Source: Acidobacteria bacterium 28-9 (lineage in GTDB: Bacteria > Acidobacteriota > Blastocatellia > Pyrinomonadales > Pyrinomonadaceae). Taken from it: a DNA stretch of 51,280 nt. The notes below the pieces were generated by a model. The model was not told the DNA's origin, made no database searches, and worked only from the letters and a program-made list of their open reading frames with translations. Within the stretch, counting starts at the first letter, position 1, and each line of letters opens with the position of its first letter. This document shows, one piece after another, positions 8,117-16,531 of the stretch. Position numbers and translations under genes: made by a program. The stretch covers positions 1-51,280 of the forward strand of contig MWYY01000039.1 in assembly GCA_002050355.1 (NCBI GenBank), given 5' to 3'.

Positions 8117-9154
8117 TTAAGTTGACTCGTCTTTTACCATTTTTGCAATTCGTTTTTCCAATTCCCGAATTGTCCGCGCCATTTCGCCCAAACGCCGAAA
8201 TGCCGAGATTGAGCGCAGCCAATCACGGTTTTCAAACGCCGGAATTCCCGATAAGATTTTGCCCGGTTCGACATCGTGGCTGGTTGCCGATTTCGCCGTA
8301 ATTACCACGTCGTCGCCAATTCGCAAATGTCCGGCGATGCCGACTTGTCCGGCTAAAATTACGCGCTTGCCGATGACGGAACTGCCCGCAAGTCCAGTTT
8401 GAGCGCAAATCAAAGCGTCTTCTTCTATGGTGCAGGAATGTCCGATTTGGACGAGATTATCAATTTTCGCGCCGCTTTTGATGCGGGTTTCACCAACCGA
8501 AGCGCAGTCAATACAAGTTCCGGCGCCAATTTCTACATCGTCTTCGACAACGACTCGTCCGGTTTGCGGAATTTTCAACCAGTGTTTTTCTTCTGTTTTT
8601 GCGTAGCCGAAGCCGTCCGAACCGATGACGCAATTATTGTGAACGATGCAGTTTGCGCCGATTTCGCAGTTTTCACGAACGGCGACGCCCGAATGAATTG
8701 TCGAGTATGTGCCAATCTTTACATTGTCATAAATCGTAACGTTCGGGAAAATTTTCACGCCGCTTTCGATGACGCAATTTTTTCCAATCGAAACAAAAGC
8801 TCCGATTGAAATGTCTTCTGCGATTTGGGCGGTTTCGTCAATTGAAGCGGTTGGGTCAATAATTTTTACAGCTTCCGTGTCGGGTAAAAATAAACGTAAA
8901 GCGCGTGTGTAAGCCAAATACGGGTCTTTCGTGCGCAGAACGGCAATATCTGTGCGTTCGATTTTTTCCTTTTCGCCCAAAAAAATCGCGCTTGCTTTTG
9001 TTTGCTTCGTCTGCGGCGTGTATTTCGGGTTTGCCAAAAACGTGACCTGTCCGCTTTCGGCAATGTCCAATCCAGCCGCGCCCGCTATTTCCAGGTCAGC
9101 ATTTCCTTGTTCCACAATGGCAAATGTTTTTTCGGCTAAAATTTTTAGTTTCAT
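8117..9154 (-). CDS. lpxD: UDP-3-O-acylglucosamine N-acyltransferase LpxD
   Basis: A 345-residue protein that adds the amide-linked acyl chain to UDP-3-O-acyl-glucosamine in lipid A synthesis, in the cytoplasm. The N-terminal uridine-binding domain covers residues about 1-100. A left-handed beta-helix of hexapeptide repeats follows (residues about 100-310), including NNCVIGSDGFGYA, NLVQIGHSCTI with the family's catalytic-type histidine, and QVGIAGHLRIGDD. A short coiled C-terminus (RTIRELEKRIAKM) matches LpxD rather than LpxA. The ATG at 9154 starts MKLKILAE, as in the family; a longer frame upstream adds residues without support. Its presence argues for an LPS-containing outer membrane. No other lpx gene is adjacent. 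Confidence 0.93.
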   Translation of the reverse strand: MKLKILAEKTFAIVEQGNADLEIAGAAGLDIAESGQVTFLANPKYTPQTKQTKASAIFLGEKEKIERTDIAVLRTKDPYLAYTRALRLFLPDTEAVKIIDPTASIDETAQIAEDISIGAFVSIGKNCVIESGVKIFPNVTIYDNVKIGTYSTIHSGVAVRENCEIGANCIVHNNCVIGSDGFGYAKTEEKHWLKIPQTGRVVVEDDVEIGAGTCIDCASVGETRIKSGAKIDNLVQIGHSCTIEEDALICAQTGLAGSSVIGKRVILAGQVGIAGHLRIGDDVVITAKSATSHDVEPGKILSGIPAFENRDWLRSISAFRRLGEMARTIRELEKRIAKMVKDEST

Positions 9155-9288
9155 ACGATTGATAGAAATAATATTTAAGTTTAAAAACAAGCTGCTTTAA
9201 AATAGGGAAAATTTATGTCAACCTAGATAATGAATTTTTTAATTGGAAAAATCCAACCCGGACTAAAAAATAATAAAAAGGAATTATT

Positions 9289-9894
9289 ATGAGTGAAAAA
9301 GCAACGCCGCAAGCCGAGAAAAATTACACTTCGGAAGAATATTTAAATATGGAACGCAAAAGTTCAGCCAAACACGAATACATCGGCGGCAAGGTTTTGT
9401 CGCTTGCCAGTTCAAATCGAACGCGCAGCTTAATCGGAAGCAACGCGACAATTGCAATCGGCAATCGTATTCACGGGCAAAAAAACGAAATTTACGCGGG
9501 CAATATGCTCGTGCAAATGAGTCCGACTCGATTTACTTATCCCGATGTCATCGTTGTCAGCAGCAAACCGAGCTTTACTGATAATCAGTTCGACGTTTTA
9601 CAGAATCCGACGATTGTCCTGGAAATTTATTCAAAAAACACAAACTCGCTCGACAAAACCGAAAAGCTCGAATCCTATCTGGCAATGGACAGCATCCGCG
9701 AATATCTGCTAGTCAAAGAAGACGAAATGCGCGTCGAACATTACGCCAAACAAAACGCCAAACAATGGATTTACCGCATCTACAATGACCGCGAGGAAAT
9801 AATCTCGCTCGAATCGGTCAATTGTAAAGTTTCGCTTTCAGAAATCTACGCGCAGATTAACTTCGAGAATGCCGGCAGACAAGCCGGAGCTTAA
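9289..9894 (+). CDS. Uma2-family (DUF820) putative restriction-like endonuclease, copy A
   Basis: A 201-residue protein of the Uma2 family, predicted PD-(D/E)XK nuclease folds that are abundant in cyanobacteria and some Acidobacteria. Family marks are YTSEEYLNMERKSSAKHEYIGGKV at the N-terminus, the TYPDVIVV strand with its acidic residue, NPTIVLEIYSKNT with the E of the (D/E)XK site, and KLESYLAMDSIREYLLV. The ATG follows AAAAGGAATT. The cellular role of Uma2 proteins is not established. It is followed by a chimeric copy and a third Uma2 gene; before a 725-bp duplication there would have been only two. Confidence 0.85.
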   Translation: MSEKATPQAEKNYTSEEYLNMERKSSAKHEYIGGKVLSLASSNRTRSLIGSNATIAIGNRIHGQKNEIYAGNMLVQMSPTRFTYPDVIVVSSKPSFTDNQFDVLQNPTIVLEIYSKNTNSLDKTEKLESYLAMDSIREYLLVKEDEMRVEHYAKQNAKQWIYRIYNDREEIISLESVNCKVSLSEIYAQINFENAGRQAGA

Positions 9895-10823
9895 AAGCAA
9901 AAATCCGGCTACGCAATCGAGTCTTTTATGAGGAAATTATGAGCCGAAGCAATTTAGCATTTGCCAGAGACAAATACATTTCAACAGAGGATTATCTCGC
10001 TTTCGAGCGTGAAGCACGTGAAAAGCACGAGTTTATAGACGGCGAAATTGTGGCGATGGCAGGCGCGAGCGAAACGCATAACGTCATTGCCAGCAATGAC
10101 GAATACATCGGCGGCAAGGTTTTGTCGCTTGCCAGTTCAAATCGAACGCGCAGCTTAATCGGAAGCAACGCGACAATTGCAATCGGCAATCGTATTCACG
10201 GGCAAAAAAACGAAATTTACGCGGGCAATATGCTCGTGCAAATGAGTCCGACTCGATTTACTTATCCCGATGTCATCGTTGTCAGCAGCAAACCGAGCTT
10301 TACTGATAATCAGTTCGACGTTTTACAGAATCCGACGATTGTCCTGGAAATTTATTCAAAAAACACAAACTCGCTCGACAAAACCGAAAAGCTCGAATCC
10401 TATCTGGCAATGGACAGCATCCGCGAATATCTGCTAGTCAAAGAAGACGAAATGCGCGTCGAACATTACGCCAAACAAAACGCCAAACAATGGATTTACC
10501 GCATCTACAATGACCGCGAGGAAATAATCTCGCTCGAATCGGTCAATTGTAAAGTTTCGCTTTCAGAAATCTACGCGCAGATTAACTTCGAGAATGCCGG
10601 CAGACAAGCCGGAGCTTAAAAGCAAAAATCCGGCTACGCAATCGAGTCTTTTATGAGGAAATTATGAGCCGAAGCAATTTAGCATTTGCCAGAGACAAAT
10701 ACATTTCAACAGAGGATTATCTCGCTTTCGAGCGTGAAGCACGTGAAAAGCACGAGTTTATAGACGGCGAAATTGTGGCGATGGCAGGCGCGAGCGAAAC
10801 GCATAACGTCATTGCCAGCAATG
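9374..10823 (+). repeat. 725-bp perfect tandem direct duplication (9374-10098 and 10099-10823)
   Basis: The segment from codon 29 of copy A to codon 53 of the next Uma2 gene is present twice, offset 725 bp, with no difference seen. The breakpoints show no extra homology: 9373/10098 and 10099/10824 differ. No mobile element flanks it. Both original genes remain whole and a third, chimeric gene is created between them. Confidence 0.9.
9939..10619 (+). CDS. Chimeric Uma2-family protein created by the duplication
   Basis: This 226-residue frame joins residues 1-53 of the third Uma2 protein (MSRSNLAFARDKY through AMAGASETHNVIASN) to residues 29-201 of copy A, starting at DEYIGGKV. The join falls at 10098/10099 and happens to be in frame. 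The product carries two versions of the N-terminal region in series, KHEFIDGEIV and then EYIGGKV, followed by a complete C-terminal nuclease-like domain. It has the promoter-proximal sequence and ribosome binding site (GAGGAAATTATG) of the third gene. If the duplication is real this is a freshly made fusion gene; if not, the frame does not exist in the organism. Confidence 0.7.
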   Translation: MSRSNLAFARDKYISTEDYLAFEREAREKHEFIDGEIVAMAGASETHNVIASNDEYIGGKVLSLASSNRTRSLIGSNATIAIGNRIHGQKNEIYAGNMLVQMSPTRFTYPDVIVVSSKPSFTDNQFDVLQNPTIVLEIYSKNTNSLDKTEKLESYLAMDSIREYLLVKEDEMRVEHYAKQNAKQWIYRIYNDREEIISLESVNCKVSLSEIYAQINFENAGRQAGA

Positions 10824-11281
10824 TTTTCGGAGAACTTTTTGTGCAGTTAAAAAATACAAAATGCCGCGCTTTCGCCAGTGATATGCGCGTCAAAGCTGCT
10901 AATGTTAAAAAGAGTAATTATTATTACCCGGATATTGTCGTAACTTGCGGCGAAAGAAAATTTGAAGACGGCAAAAAAGATGGGCTGCTTAATCCGGCGG
11001 TGATTATCGAAGTTCTTTCAAAATCCACAAAATTAAAAGACCGTAACGAAAAACTAGAATCGTATCTATCACTGGAAAGTTTGAGCGATTATGTTTTAGT
11101 TGAGCAGGACACGATGCGAATCGAGCATTTTTCGCGGATTGACGCGGAAGATTGGAAATTGCGACTGGTGAATGGAAATTCACCGAATCTGATTTTAGAT
11201 TCAATCAATTGTACGGTTTCTCTGACGGATATTTACAACGAAGTTCAGTTTGAAAACGTTTCTAAAAAGCGAAAAAAATGA
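10664..11281 (+). CDS. Uma2-family (DUF820) putative restriction-like endonuclease, copy B
   Basis: A 205-residue Uma2 protein related to, but clearly different from, copy A. It has YISTEDYLAFEREAREKHEFIDGEIVAMAG, then YYPDIVVTCG with the acidic strand, NPAVIIEVLSKSTK with the (D/E)XK-type E, and KLESYLSLESLSDYVLVEQDTMRIEHF. The ribosome binding site is GAGGAAAT just before the ATG. It belongs to the same short array as copies A and the chimera. A basic Lys-rich tail ends the protein. No partner gene suggests a target. Confidence 0.85.
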   Translation: MSRSNLAFARDKYISTEDYLAFEREAREKHEFIDGEIVAMAGASETHNVIASNVFGELFVQLKNTKCRAFASDMRVKAANVKKSNYYYPDIVVTCGERKFEDGKKDGLLNPAVIIEVLSKSTKLKDRNEKLESYLSLESLSDYVLVEQDTMRIEHFSRIDAEDWKLRLVNGNSPNLILDSINCTVSLTDIYNEVQFENVSKKRKK

Positions 11282-11320
11282 ATCGAAGAAATTAAAAAGA
11301 ATAGAACGGCTTCTAGCAAT

Positions 11321-13822
11321 TTACATCAAATTCACTGGATCAATTTCCACATTTACAATCCGCAAATCGCAAAACTTTTCCTGCGCGTCGGCAAGCGCAA
11401 AATCAAGGGTTTCGCGCAGTTTTGTGCGGTTTCGCGCTTTTATTAAAATTTGCAGACGATGTTCGCCTTTCAGACGCGCAAGCGGCGCGGGCGCAACGCC
11501 GAGAATGTGGCACGCTCGTTCGCCGTCGGCTTTTTGCAGACACTGGCGTAGAATTTCGGCGTTGTCGAAGGCGTAATTATAATTTGAATGTTTTACTAAA
11601 ATCGAAGCCAGCGCGACAAACGGAGGATAATTTAAATTCCGGCGAAAATTGATTTCTTCGGCGTAGAAATTTTCGTAGTTTTGTGTTTGAGCGTGGCGCA
11701 GAGCGTAATGTTCGGGATGATAAGTTTGAATCAAAACGCGACCCTGCAAAGTCCCGCGTCCGGCGCGTCCGGCAACTTGCGTCAAAAGCTGAAAAGTTCT
11801 CTCGGCAGCGCGAAAATCCGGCATTGCAAGACCCGCGTCAACCGTAATTACGCCGACAAGCGTTACGTTCGGAAAATCGTGTCCTTTCGCCAGCATTTGC
11901 GTTCCGACAAGCATGTCAATCTCGCCGCGGCTGAACTGCATTAAAGTTTCTTCAAACGATTTGCGGCGCGAAGTCGTGTCGCGGTCAATCCGCGCGATTT
12001 TTAAGTTTGAAAATTTTCTCACCAGAATATCTTCGATTTGTTCGGTGCCTTCGCCGACGAAATAAATAAATTTACTCGCGCAAGCCGGACACTTATGCGG
12101 CGCACGCTCGCGGTGATTGCAGTAATGACAGACGAGTTTTGCTTCGCGTTTGTGATACGTCAAAGTAATATCGCAGTTATTGCACCGAATCGCTTCGCCG
12201 CACGTCCGGCACAAAACGAAGCTCGAAAATCCGCGACGGTTTAAGAGAATTATTGATTGCTCGCGTCGGGCGTGTGTCTCTTCGATGGCTTCTAGAAGCT
12301 GCGGCGAAAAAATCGTATTTTTGCCGTCTGTTTTGAAAACTTCGCGCATATCAACGAGTTCGGCGCGCGCCATCGGTCGATTTCCGATGCGGTTCGGCAA
12401 ACTTAAATATCCATATTTCCCGACGTGCGAATTGTGAAAAGTTTCGAGCGCGGGCGTCGCCGAGCCGAGAACGACTACTGCATTTGCAAAATTTGCGCGG
12501 ACAATCGCCACGTCGCGTCCGTGATAAAACGGCGATTCGTGCTGGCGATAAGAGCCGTCGTGTTCTTCGTCAACGATTATCAAACCGACGTTTCCGAGCG
12601 GCGCGAAAACCGCCGAGCGCGTTCCGATAACGATTCGCGCCGTGCCGCTTTTCAGCCGCCGCCATTCGTCAAAGCGCTCGCCGGTCGAAAGGTTTGAGTG
12701 CAGAATTGCCACTTCATTGCCGAAAACAGCGCGCAGTCTTCTCGAAAAAACCGGCGTCAGCGCGATTTCCGGCACAAGCATCAAAGCCGATTTGCCTCGT
12801 TCGAGCGTGGATTTCATTGCGCGAATATAAATTTCGGTCTTACCGCTTCCCGTAACTCCGTGAAGAAGAAACGCCTTATACCTTTCGACTTCGAGTGCCT
12901 TTTCAATTTCAGTCAAAACCGTGTTTTGTTCTTCGGTCAAAACTAAATCAGTAATTTCCGGCAATGTTGCGTCCTGCAAAGGGTCGCGGAAAATTTCCTG
13001 CACGAAAATTTCAACCAAGCCGTGTTTCGCCAGAGTTTGAATAGAAGAGGCGCTCGCGTCGGCTCGTTCAATCAAATCCGTAAAAACGATTTCGCCGTTT
13101 TCCTTTAGTAAAAACTCGACGATTCTTTCCTGCACTTGGGTCAAATTTTTTTGATTCGGCTTATGAAATTCCGGCGGCAAAAGCCGAACTGCTTTGCGCC
13201 GTTTCGGTTTGACCTGTGTCGTCAAAGTTCTATGAAATGTGCTTGCCCAATTTTCCTTGACCAGTTCGCGCAAACCGCGCTGCGCTGCGGACGCGCCGAA
13301 TTTCTTGGTGATTTCTCTGGCGGCAGTTTCGCCCGTTTCATTTAAAGACTGCAGGATTTGCACTTTCGCCGTCTTTGCCGTTGAAAGTTTTATCAGTTCG
13401 TCGCGTCCTTTCGCCGTGATTGTATAAATCTGCTCGGTAGTCGCGTTGATTCCGGCGGGAAGCGAAGCCTTCAAAACTTCGCCCCACGAAGATGTGTAAT
13501 AATCGGCTGTCCACTGCGTTAGGCGAACAATTTCCTCGGTCAGTAGCGGCTCGGCGTCTATCAGTTCGACGGCTTCTTTGAGCGCAGACGCTTCGATTTC
13601 CAGTTCCGGGTCAAGTTCCGCGTGAAGCGCAACCGCATAACCTGTCAATTGTCGTTTGCCAAACGGCACGATAAGACGCGCTCCCGTTTTGACATTTTCC
13701 TGCAAACCAATGGGTAAAACGTATGTAAAAGTTTGGCGAAGCGGCAGCGGCAGCGCAACTTCGACATACTTCGGGCGTGGTGCGTCTGCGGCGGGAAAAC
13801 TTTTAGCGGCTATATTTGGCAT
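11321..13822 (-). CDS. priA: Primosomal protein N', replication restart helicase PriA
   Basis: An 833-residue superfamily 2 DNA helicase that reloads the replisome at stalled forks. The N-terminal 3'-DNA-binding domain includes VEVALPLPLRQTFTYVLP. The helicase core has Walker A LLHGVTGSGKTEIY near residue 320 and the DEEH Walker B in LIIVDEEHDGSYRQ near 415. A zinc-binding insertion with eight cysteines begins at CRTCGEAIRCNNC near residue 537 and continues through CHYCNHRERAPHKCPAC. QVAGRAGRG (motif VI) follows. Length and order match the family. It is transcribed toward the Uma2 genes, whose last stop lies 40 bases from its own. Confidence 0.96.
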   Translation of the reverse strand: MPNIAAKSFPAADAPRPKYVEVALPLPLRQTFTYVLPIGLQENVKTGARLIVPFGKRQLTGYAVALHAELDPELEIEASALKEAVELIDAEPLLTEEIVRLTQWTADYYTSSWGEVLKASLPAGINATTEQIYTITAKGRDELIKLSTAKTAKVQILQSLNETGETAAREITKKFGASAAQRGLRELVKENWASTFHRTLTTQVKPKRRKAVRLLPPEFHKPNQKNLTQVQERIVEFLLKENGEIVFTDLIERADASASSIQTLAKHGLVEIFVQEIFRDPLQDATLPEITDLVLTEEQNTVLTEIEKALEVERYKAFLLHGVTGSGKTEIYIRAMKSTLERGKSALMLVPEIALTPVFSRRLRAVFGNEVAILHSNLSTGERFDEWRRLKSGTARIVIGTRSAVFAPLGNVGLIIVDEEHDGSYRQHESPFYHGRDVAIVRANFANAVVVLGSATPALETFHNSHVGKYGYLSLPNRIGNRPMARAELVDMREVFKTDGKNTIFSPQLLEAIEETHARREQSIILLNRRGFSSFVLCRTCGEAIRCNNCDITLTYHKREAKLVCHYCNHRERAPHKCPACASKFIYFVGEGTEQIEDILVRKFSNLKIARIDRDTTSRRKSFEETLMQFSRGEIDMLVGTQMLAKGHDFPNVTLVGVITVDAGLAMPDFRAAERTFQLLTQVAGRAGRGTLQGRVLIQTYHPEHYALRHAQTQNYENFYAEEINFRRNLNYPPFVALASILVKHSNYNYAFDNAEILRQCLQKADGERACHILGVAPAPLARLKGEHRLQILIKARNRTKLRETLDFALADAQEKFCDLRIVNVEIDPVNLM

Positions 13823-13940
13823 TTGTCAGAACGCGAACAAGGGTATTCGCGCTTCCAGTTATTTTTTAAGTTTCTTCGATAAAATGATAACCTAAAGAAA
13901 CTTTTTGCGAAAAGGCGAGTCAAATTTTTTGGGGTGAATT

Positions 13941-14447
13941 ATGGATACACTTTTGAATACCGAAAAAAAGAAAGGCATAAATAAAATATTATTGATTGCG
14001 CTGCTTGCAGCGACTTTACTGGTTGCGGTCGCGGTTTGGCTTTTATCACTTAGTCCTTCGTTGGATCAGAAAAAGCAACAGCTACTTGCTGATTCATTTC
14101 AGGAAGGTTCGCCTGAATTTAACCAATACACAAAAGACATCATCATTCAAACTGATATGAACAATATAATGCAGTCGCCTACCGCAATGGGAACTATTAT
14201 GATGACGATTCACGGCAGTATCCGAAACAAAGGTCAGAAAACCATCAACGGTTTGGAAGTAAAAGCCGCCGTCGTTGACCTTTTGGGTAAAACCGTCAGA
14301 GAGAAAAAACTTCTGGTCGTTCCGAGTCAGGAAGAAAAACTGTTGCCCAATCAGACGATTCCGGTTGTGGCGACAATTGAAGGTTTTAGCCGCGACGACG
14401 ACCGCGCCAATGTAAAATGGAAAGTTACGGCGATAAAAGTCGAATAA
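13941..14447 (+). CDS. Membrane-anchored protein with a C-terminal FxLYD/DUF2393-like beta domain
   Basis: A 168-residue protein with one membrane segment at residues about 18-37 (ILLIALLAATLLVAVAVWLL) and the remainder probably outside the cytoplasm. The C-terminal part reads IRNKGQKTINGLEVKAAVVDLLGKTVREKKLLVVPSQEEKLLPNQTIPVVATIEG, the pattern of an Ig-like domain of the FxLYD/DUF2393 kind. The assignment rests on pattern only. It is divergent from priA with about 118 bases between, and about 320 bases precede the next gene. No function can be given. Confidence 0.6.
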   Translation: MDTLLNTEKKKGINKILLIALLAATLLVAVAVWLLSLSPSLDQKKQQLLADSFQEGSPEFNQYTKDIIIQTDMNNIMQSPTAMGTIMMTIHGSIRNKGQKTINGLEVKAAVVDLLGKTVREKKLLVVPSQEEKLLPNQTIPVVATIEGFSRDDDRANVKWKVTAIKVE

Positions 14448-14768
14448 ATTAAATGTAAGGTTTATTCCGCTTGAAATCGCTGCAAAAAAAATCGTTTTCG
14501 CAAAAATTTATCTTGCACAAAATAACTTGTTTGTGCTAAACAATAAACATATTCGGATTCGCGCGAATCCGATTTGCATTCCAGAGAAAGACCCAAGTCT
14601 TTCAAATCCCAAAGTCCAGCCAACGAAAAAACTTTTGAAATCATCAATGTAGATTGGAATTTTCCGAAAAATTATCGGAAAATTCGGCTTTGAAAATTCG
14701 CCTTCAATTCAAGCAAAACGCCAAAAGGAAAAAGCGTTTTCGAGAGGTAAGGAGAAAGAAAAACGAAA
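14448..14768. other. 321-bp gap with a 20-base palindrome and a hairpin
   Basis: No gene is visible. Bases 14553-14572 form a perfect 20-base palindrome (TCGGATTCGC and its complement). Bases 14657-14667 (GAATTTTCCGA) are exactly complementary to 14675-14685 with a 7-base loop. Neither is followed by a T-run, so operator or processing site is as likely as terminator. A purine-rich AAGGAGAAAG at about 14749 precedes the AAA+ gene. Confidence 0.5.
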
Positions 14769-15950
14769 ATGAAGAACGAAACGGCTAAAAAGAAAGAAAC
14801 AACCGAGAAATTAGTTTTGCTCGACCCGGACAGAAAAAGTCCGCGCGCCAAAGATTTCGAAGACAAGCTTTTGGGTTTTATCGTCGGACAGGAACGCGCC
14901 GTACGCCGAATGAGCGGTCTTTTTCAAATTTATCTGGCGGGAATGAACAATCCGGCGCGTCCCGTCGGAACGATGCTTTTTCTCGGTCCGACCGGTTCGG
15001 GAAAAACGCGCGTCGTCGAAGCGGCAGCAGCGGTTTTGTTTGGCGAGCCGCACGCTGTCGTCAAAATTGACTGCGCCGAATTTCAGCATTCACACGAAAT
15101 CGCCAAACTTATCGGTTCGCCTCCGGGATATTTAGGACATCGTGAAACTTCGCCGATGCTAACGCAGGAAAACCTCGATAAAGCGCACACGGAAGACACA
15201 AAACTGACGTTCGTTCTTTTCGACGAAATTGAAAAGGCTTCGGACGCGCTCTGGCAGCTTCTTCTCGGAATTCTGGATAAAGCGACGCTGACTTTGGGCG
15301 ACAATCGCCGCGTCGATTTTTCCCGCACGGTCGTTATTATGACTTCTAATCTCGGCGCGCGCGAAATGAGCGATATGATTTCGGGCGGCATCGGTTTTGC
15401 TCCGGCAAAAAGCGGAAAAAATCCGGATGATAACGAAATCGACACAAAGATTTATCGCACTGCGCTCGAAGCCGCGAAACGTAAATTCTCGCCCGAATTT
15501 ATGAACCGTATCGATAAGGTCATCGTCTTTCGCAGTTTGAAAGAACATCACCTGCGCCAAATCTTAGACATCGAACTCGGTAGCGTGCAAGAGCGAATCA
15601 CAGAATCTGCCGGAACGAAATTCATCTTTGAATGTACCGACGAGGCAAAAGAGTTTTTGCTCGGTGAAGGCATAGATTTGAAATATGGCGCGCGCCATCT
15701 AAAACGCGCAATCGAACGCTTTCTGGTTTATCCGCTCTCAAATCTGGTTGCGACGCAGCAGGTCGAAACCGGAGACCTTGTAACAGTTGATTTCGACGCC
15801 GAGCAGAACAAACTCTTGTTCTCGAAACAATCAGGCAAGATGATTGTCAACGATTCGGAAGAAAATTTGTTTGAAGACGAACCGGAAATAAAATCCGACG
15901 CCGTCGGCTTGCCCTTACCGCAGGTTCAAGCATTTACCGAAAAAAGGTAA
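14769..15950 (+). CDS. Single-ring Clp/Hsp100-type AAA+ ATPase (D2 module only)
   Basis: A 393-residue protein consisting of one AAA+ module of the ClpA/ClpB second-domain type plus the ClpB D2-small domain. Walker A is LGPTGSGKT near residue 73, and the substrate-gripping pore loop is GSPPGYLGHRE near 117. Walker B is FVLFDEIEKAS near 149, sensor 1 is TSNLG near 194, the Arg finger lies in FMNRIDKV near 251, and sensor 2 is GARHLKRAIE near 315. The N-domain and first AAA ring of ClpA/ClpB are absent. An IGF tripeptide (about residues 208-210) sits where ClpA and ClpX carry the ClpP-docking loop. It is therefore an unfoldase, possibly a protease partner. No clpP is nearby. Confidence 0.85.
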   Translation: MKNETAKKKETTEKLVLLDPDRKSPRAKDFEDKLLGFIVGQERAVRRMSGLFQIYLAGMNNPARPVGTMLFLGPTGSGKTRVVEAAAAVLFGEPHAVVKIDCAEFQHSHEIAKLIGSPPGYLGHRETSPMLTQENLDKAHTEDTKLTFVLFDEIEKASDALWQLLLGILDKATLTLGDNRRVDFSRTVVIMTSNLGAREMSDMISGGIGFAPAKSGKNPDDNEIDTKIYRTALEAAKRKFSPEFMNRIDKVIVFRSLKEHHLRQILDIELGSVQERITESAGTKFIFECTDEAKEFLLGEGIDLKYGARHLKRAIERFLVYPLSNLVATQQVETGDLVTVDFDAEQNKLLFSKQSGKMIVNDSEENLFEDEPEIKSDAVGLPLPQVQAFTEKR

Positions 15951-15993
15951 ATTAATTGTAAAAAAAAACTAAACCGGTTTTTTGCTAAAAATT

Positions 15994-16025
15994 AAAAGAG
16001 GAACATAAATTTGTTCCTCTTTTTT
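15994..16025 (+). terminator. Intrinsic terminator after the AAA+ gene
   Basis: AAAAGAGGAAC at 15994-16004 pairs exactly with GTTCCTCTTTT at 16013-16023 over an 8-base loop, and a T-run follows. With the A-rich left flank it could act in both directions, which suits its place between the convergent AAA+ gene and arsC. Confidence 0.85.
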
Positions 16026-16078
16026 AGTGATACTTTCAATTTTTATTCTTTTGCCGGAGGTATTTAGTTTTATATTAT

Positions 16079-16531
16079 TCAAAATTTTCTTGTGGTTTCC
16101 TCTTGCCTCAGAATTTGAACGAATTCATTTTTCAAATAGTCTTGAATTTCATCTCGCACACGACGAAATTCGGCGACTTTTGTTTCGTCGCTGCCTTCTT
16201 CAACACTTGCCGGGTCTTCAAACGAATGGTGAACAAGTCTAACGTCTGCCGGAAAAAAGGGACAGTTTTCTTTTGCGTTATCACAAACGGTTAAGACGAA
16301 ATCCATTTTTTGCCCGCCAATTTCGTCAACTGATTTTGAGTGATTTCCCTTAATATCAATGTCGATTTCTGCCAAAACTTTTATCGCTTCGGAACGCACG
16401 ATACTCGGTTTTGTTCCGGCGCTAAAAACTTCATATTCACCTTTTGTAATATGTTTTAATAATCCTTCCGCCATTTGGCTTCGCGCCGAATTTCCCGTGC
16501 ATAAAATTAAGACTTTTTTCTTTTCACCCAT
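16079..16531 (-). CDS. arsC: Arsenate reductase, thioredoxin-coupled ArsC (LMW-phosphatase fold)
   Basis: A 150-residue cytoplasmic enzyme that reduces arsenate to arsenite. The phosphate-binding loop CTGNSARS at residues 11-18 is the CX5R motif of low-molecular-weight phosphatases. A redox cysteine pair with the spacing of the pI258 ArsC type is visible in VCDNAKENCPFF, and HHSFEDPAS supplies the acid loop. These three cysteines define the thioredoxin-linked class, not the glutaredoxin-linked one. Its start overlaps the end of the aquaporin gene by 8 bases, so it is translated in the same operon (arsI, aquaporin, arsC). No arsenite efflux pump is present. Confidence 0.94.
   Translation of the reverse strand: MGEKKKVLILCTGNSARSQMAEGLLKHITKGEYEVFSAGTKPSIVRSEAIKVLAEIDIDIKGNHSKSVDEIGGQKMDFVLTVCDNAKENCPFFPADVRLVHHSFEDPASVEEGSDETKVAEFRRVRDEIQDYLKNEFVQILRQEETTRKF

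Noticed and set aside
8399..8809. Open plus-strand frame of 136 codons within lpxD
   Set aside because: It lies wholly antisense to a clear lpxD gene; its composition mirrors the hexapeptide repeats.
9289..11281. Uma2 genes as evidence of a mobile element or restriction island
   Set aside because: Uma2 genes are common stand-alone genes in some phyla; no transposase, methylase or integrase accompanies them, and the duplication has no element-like ends.
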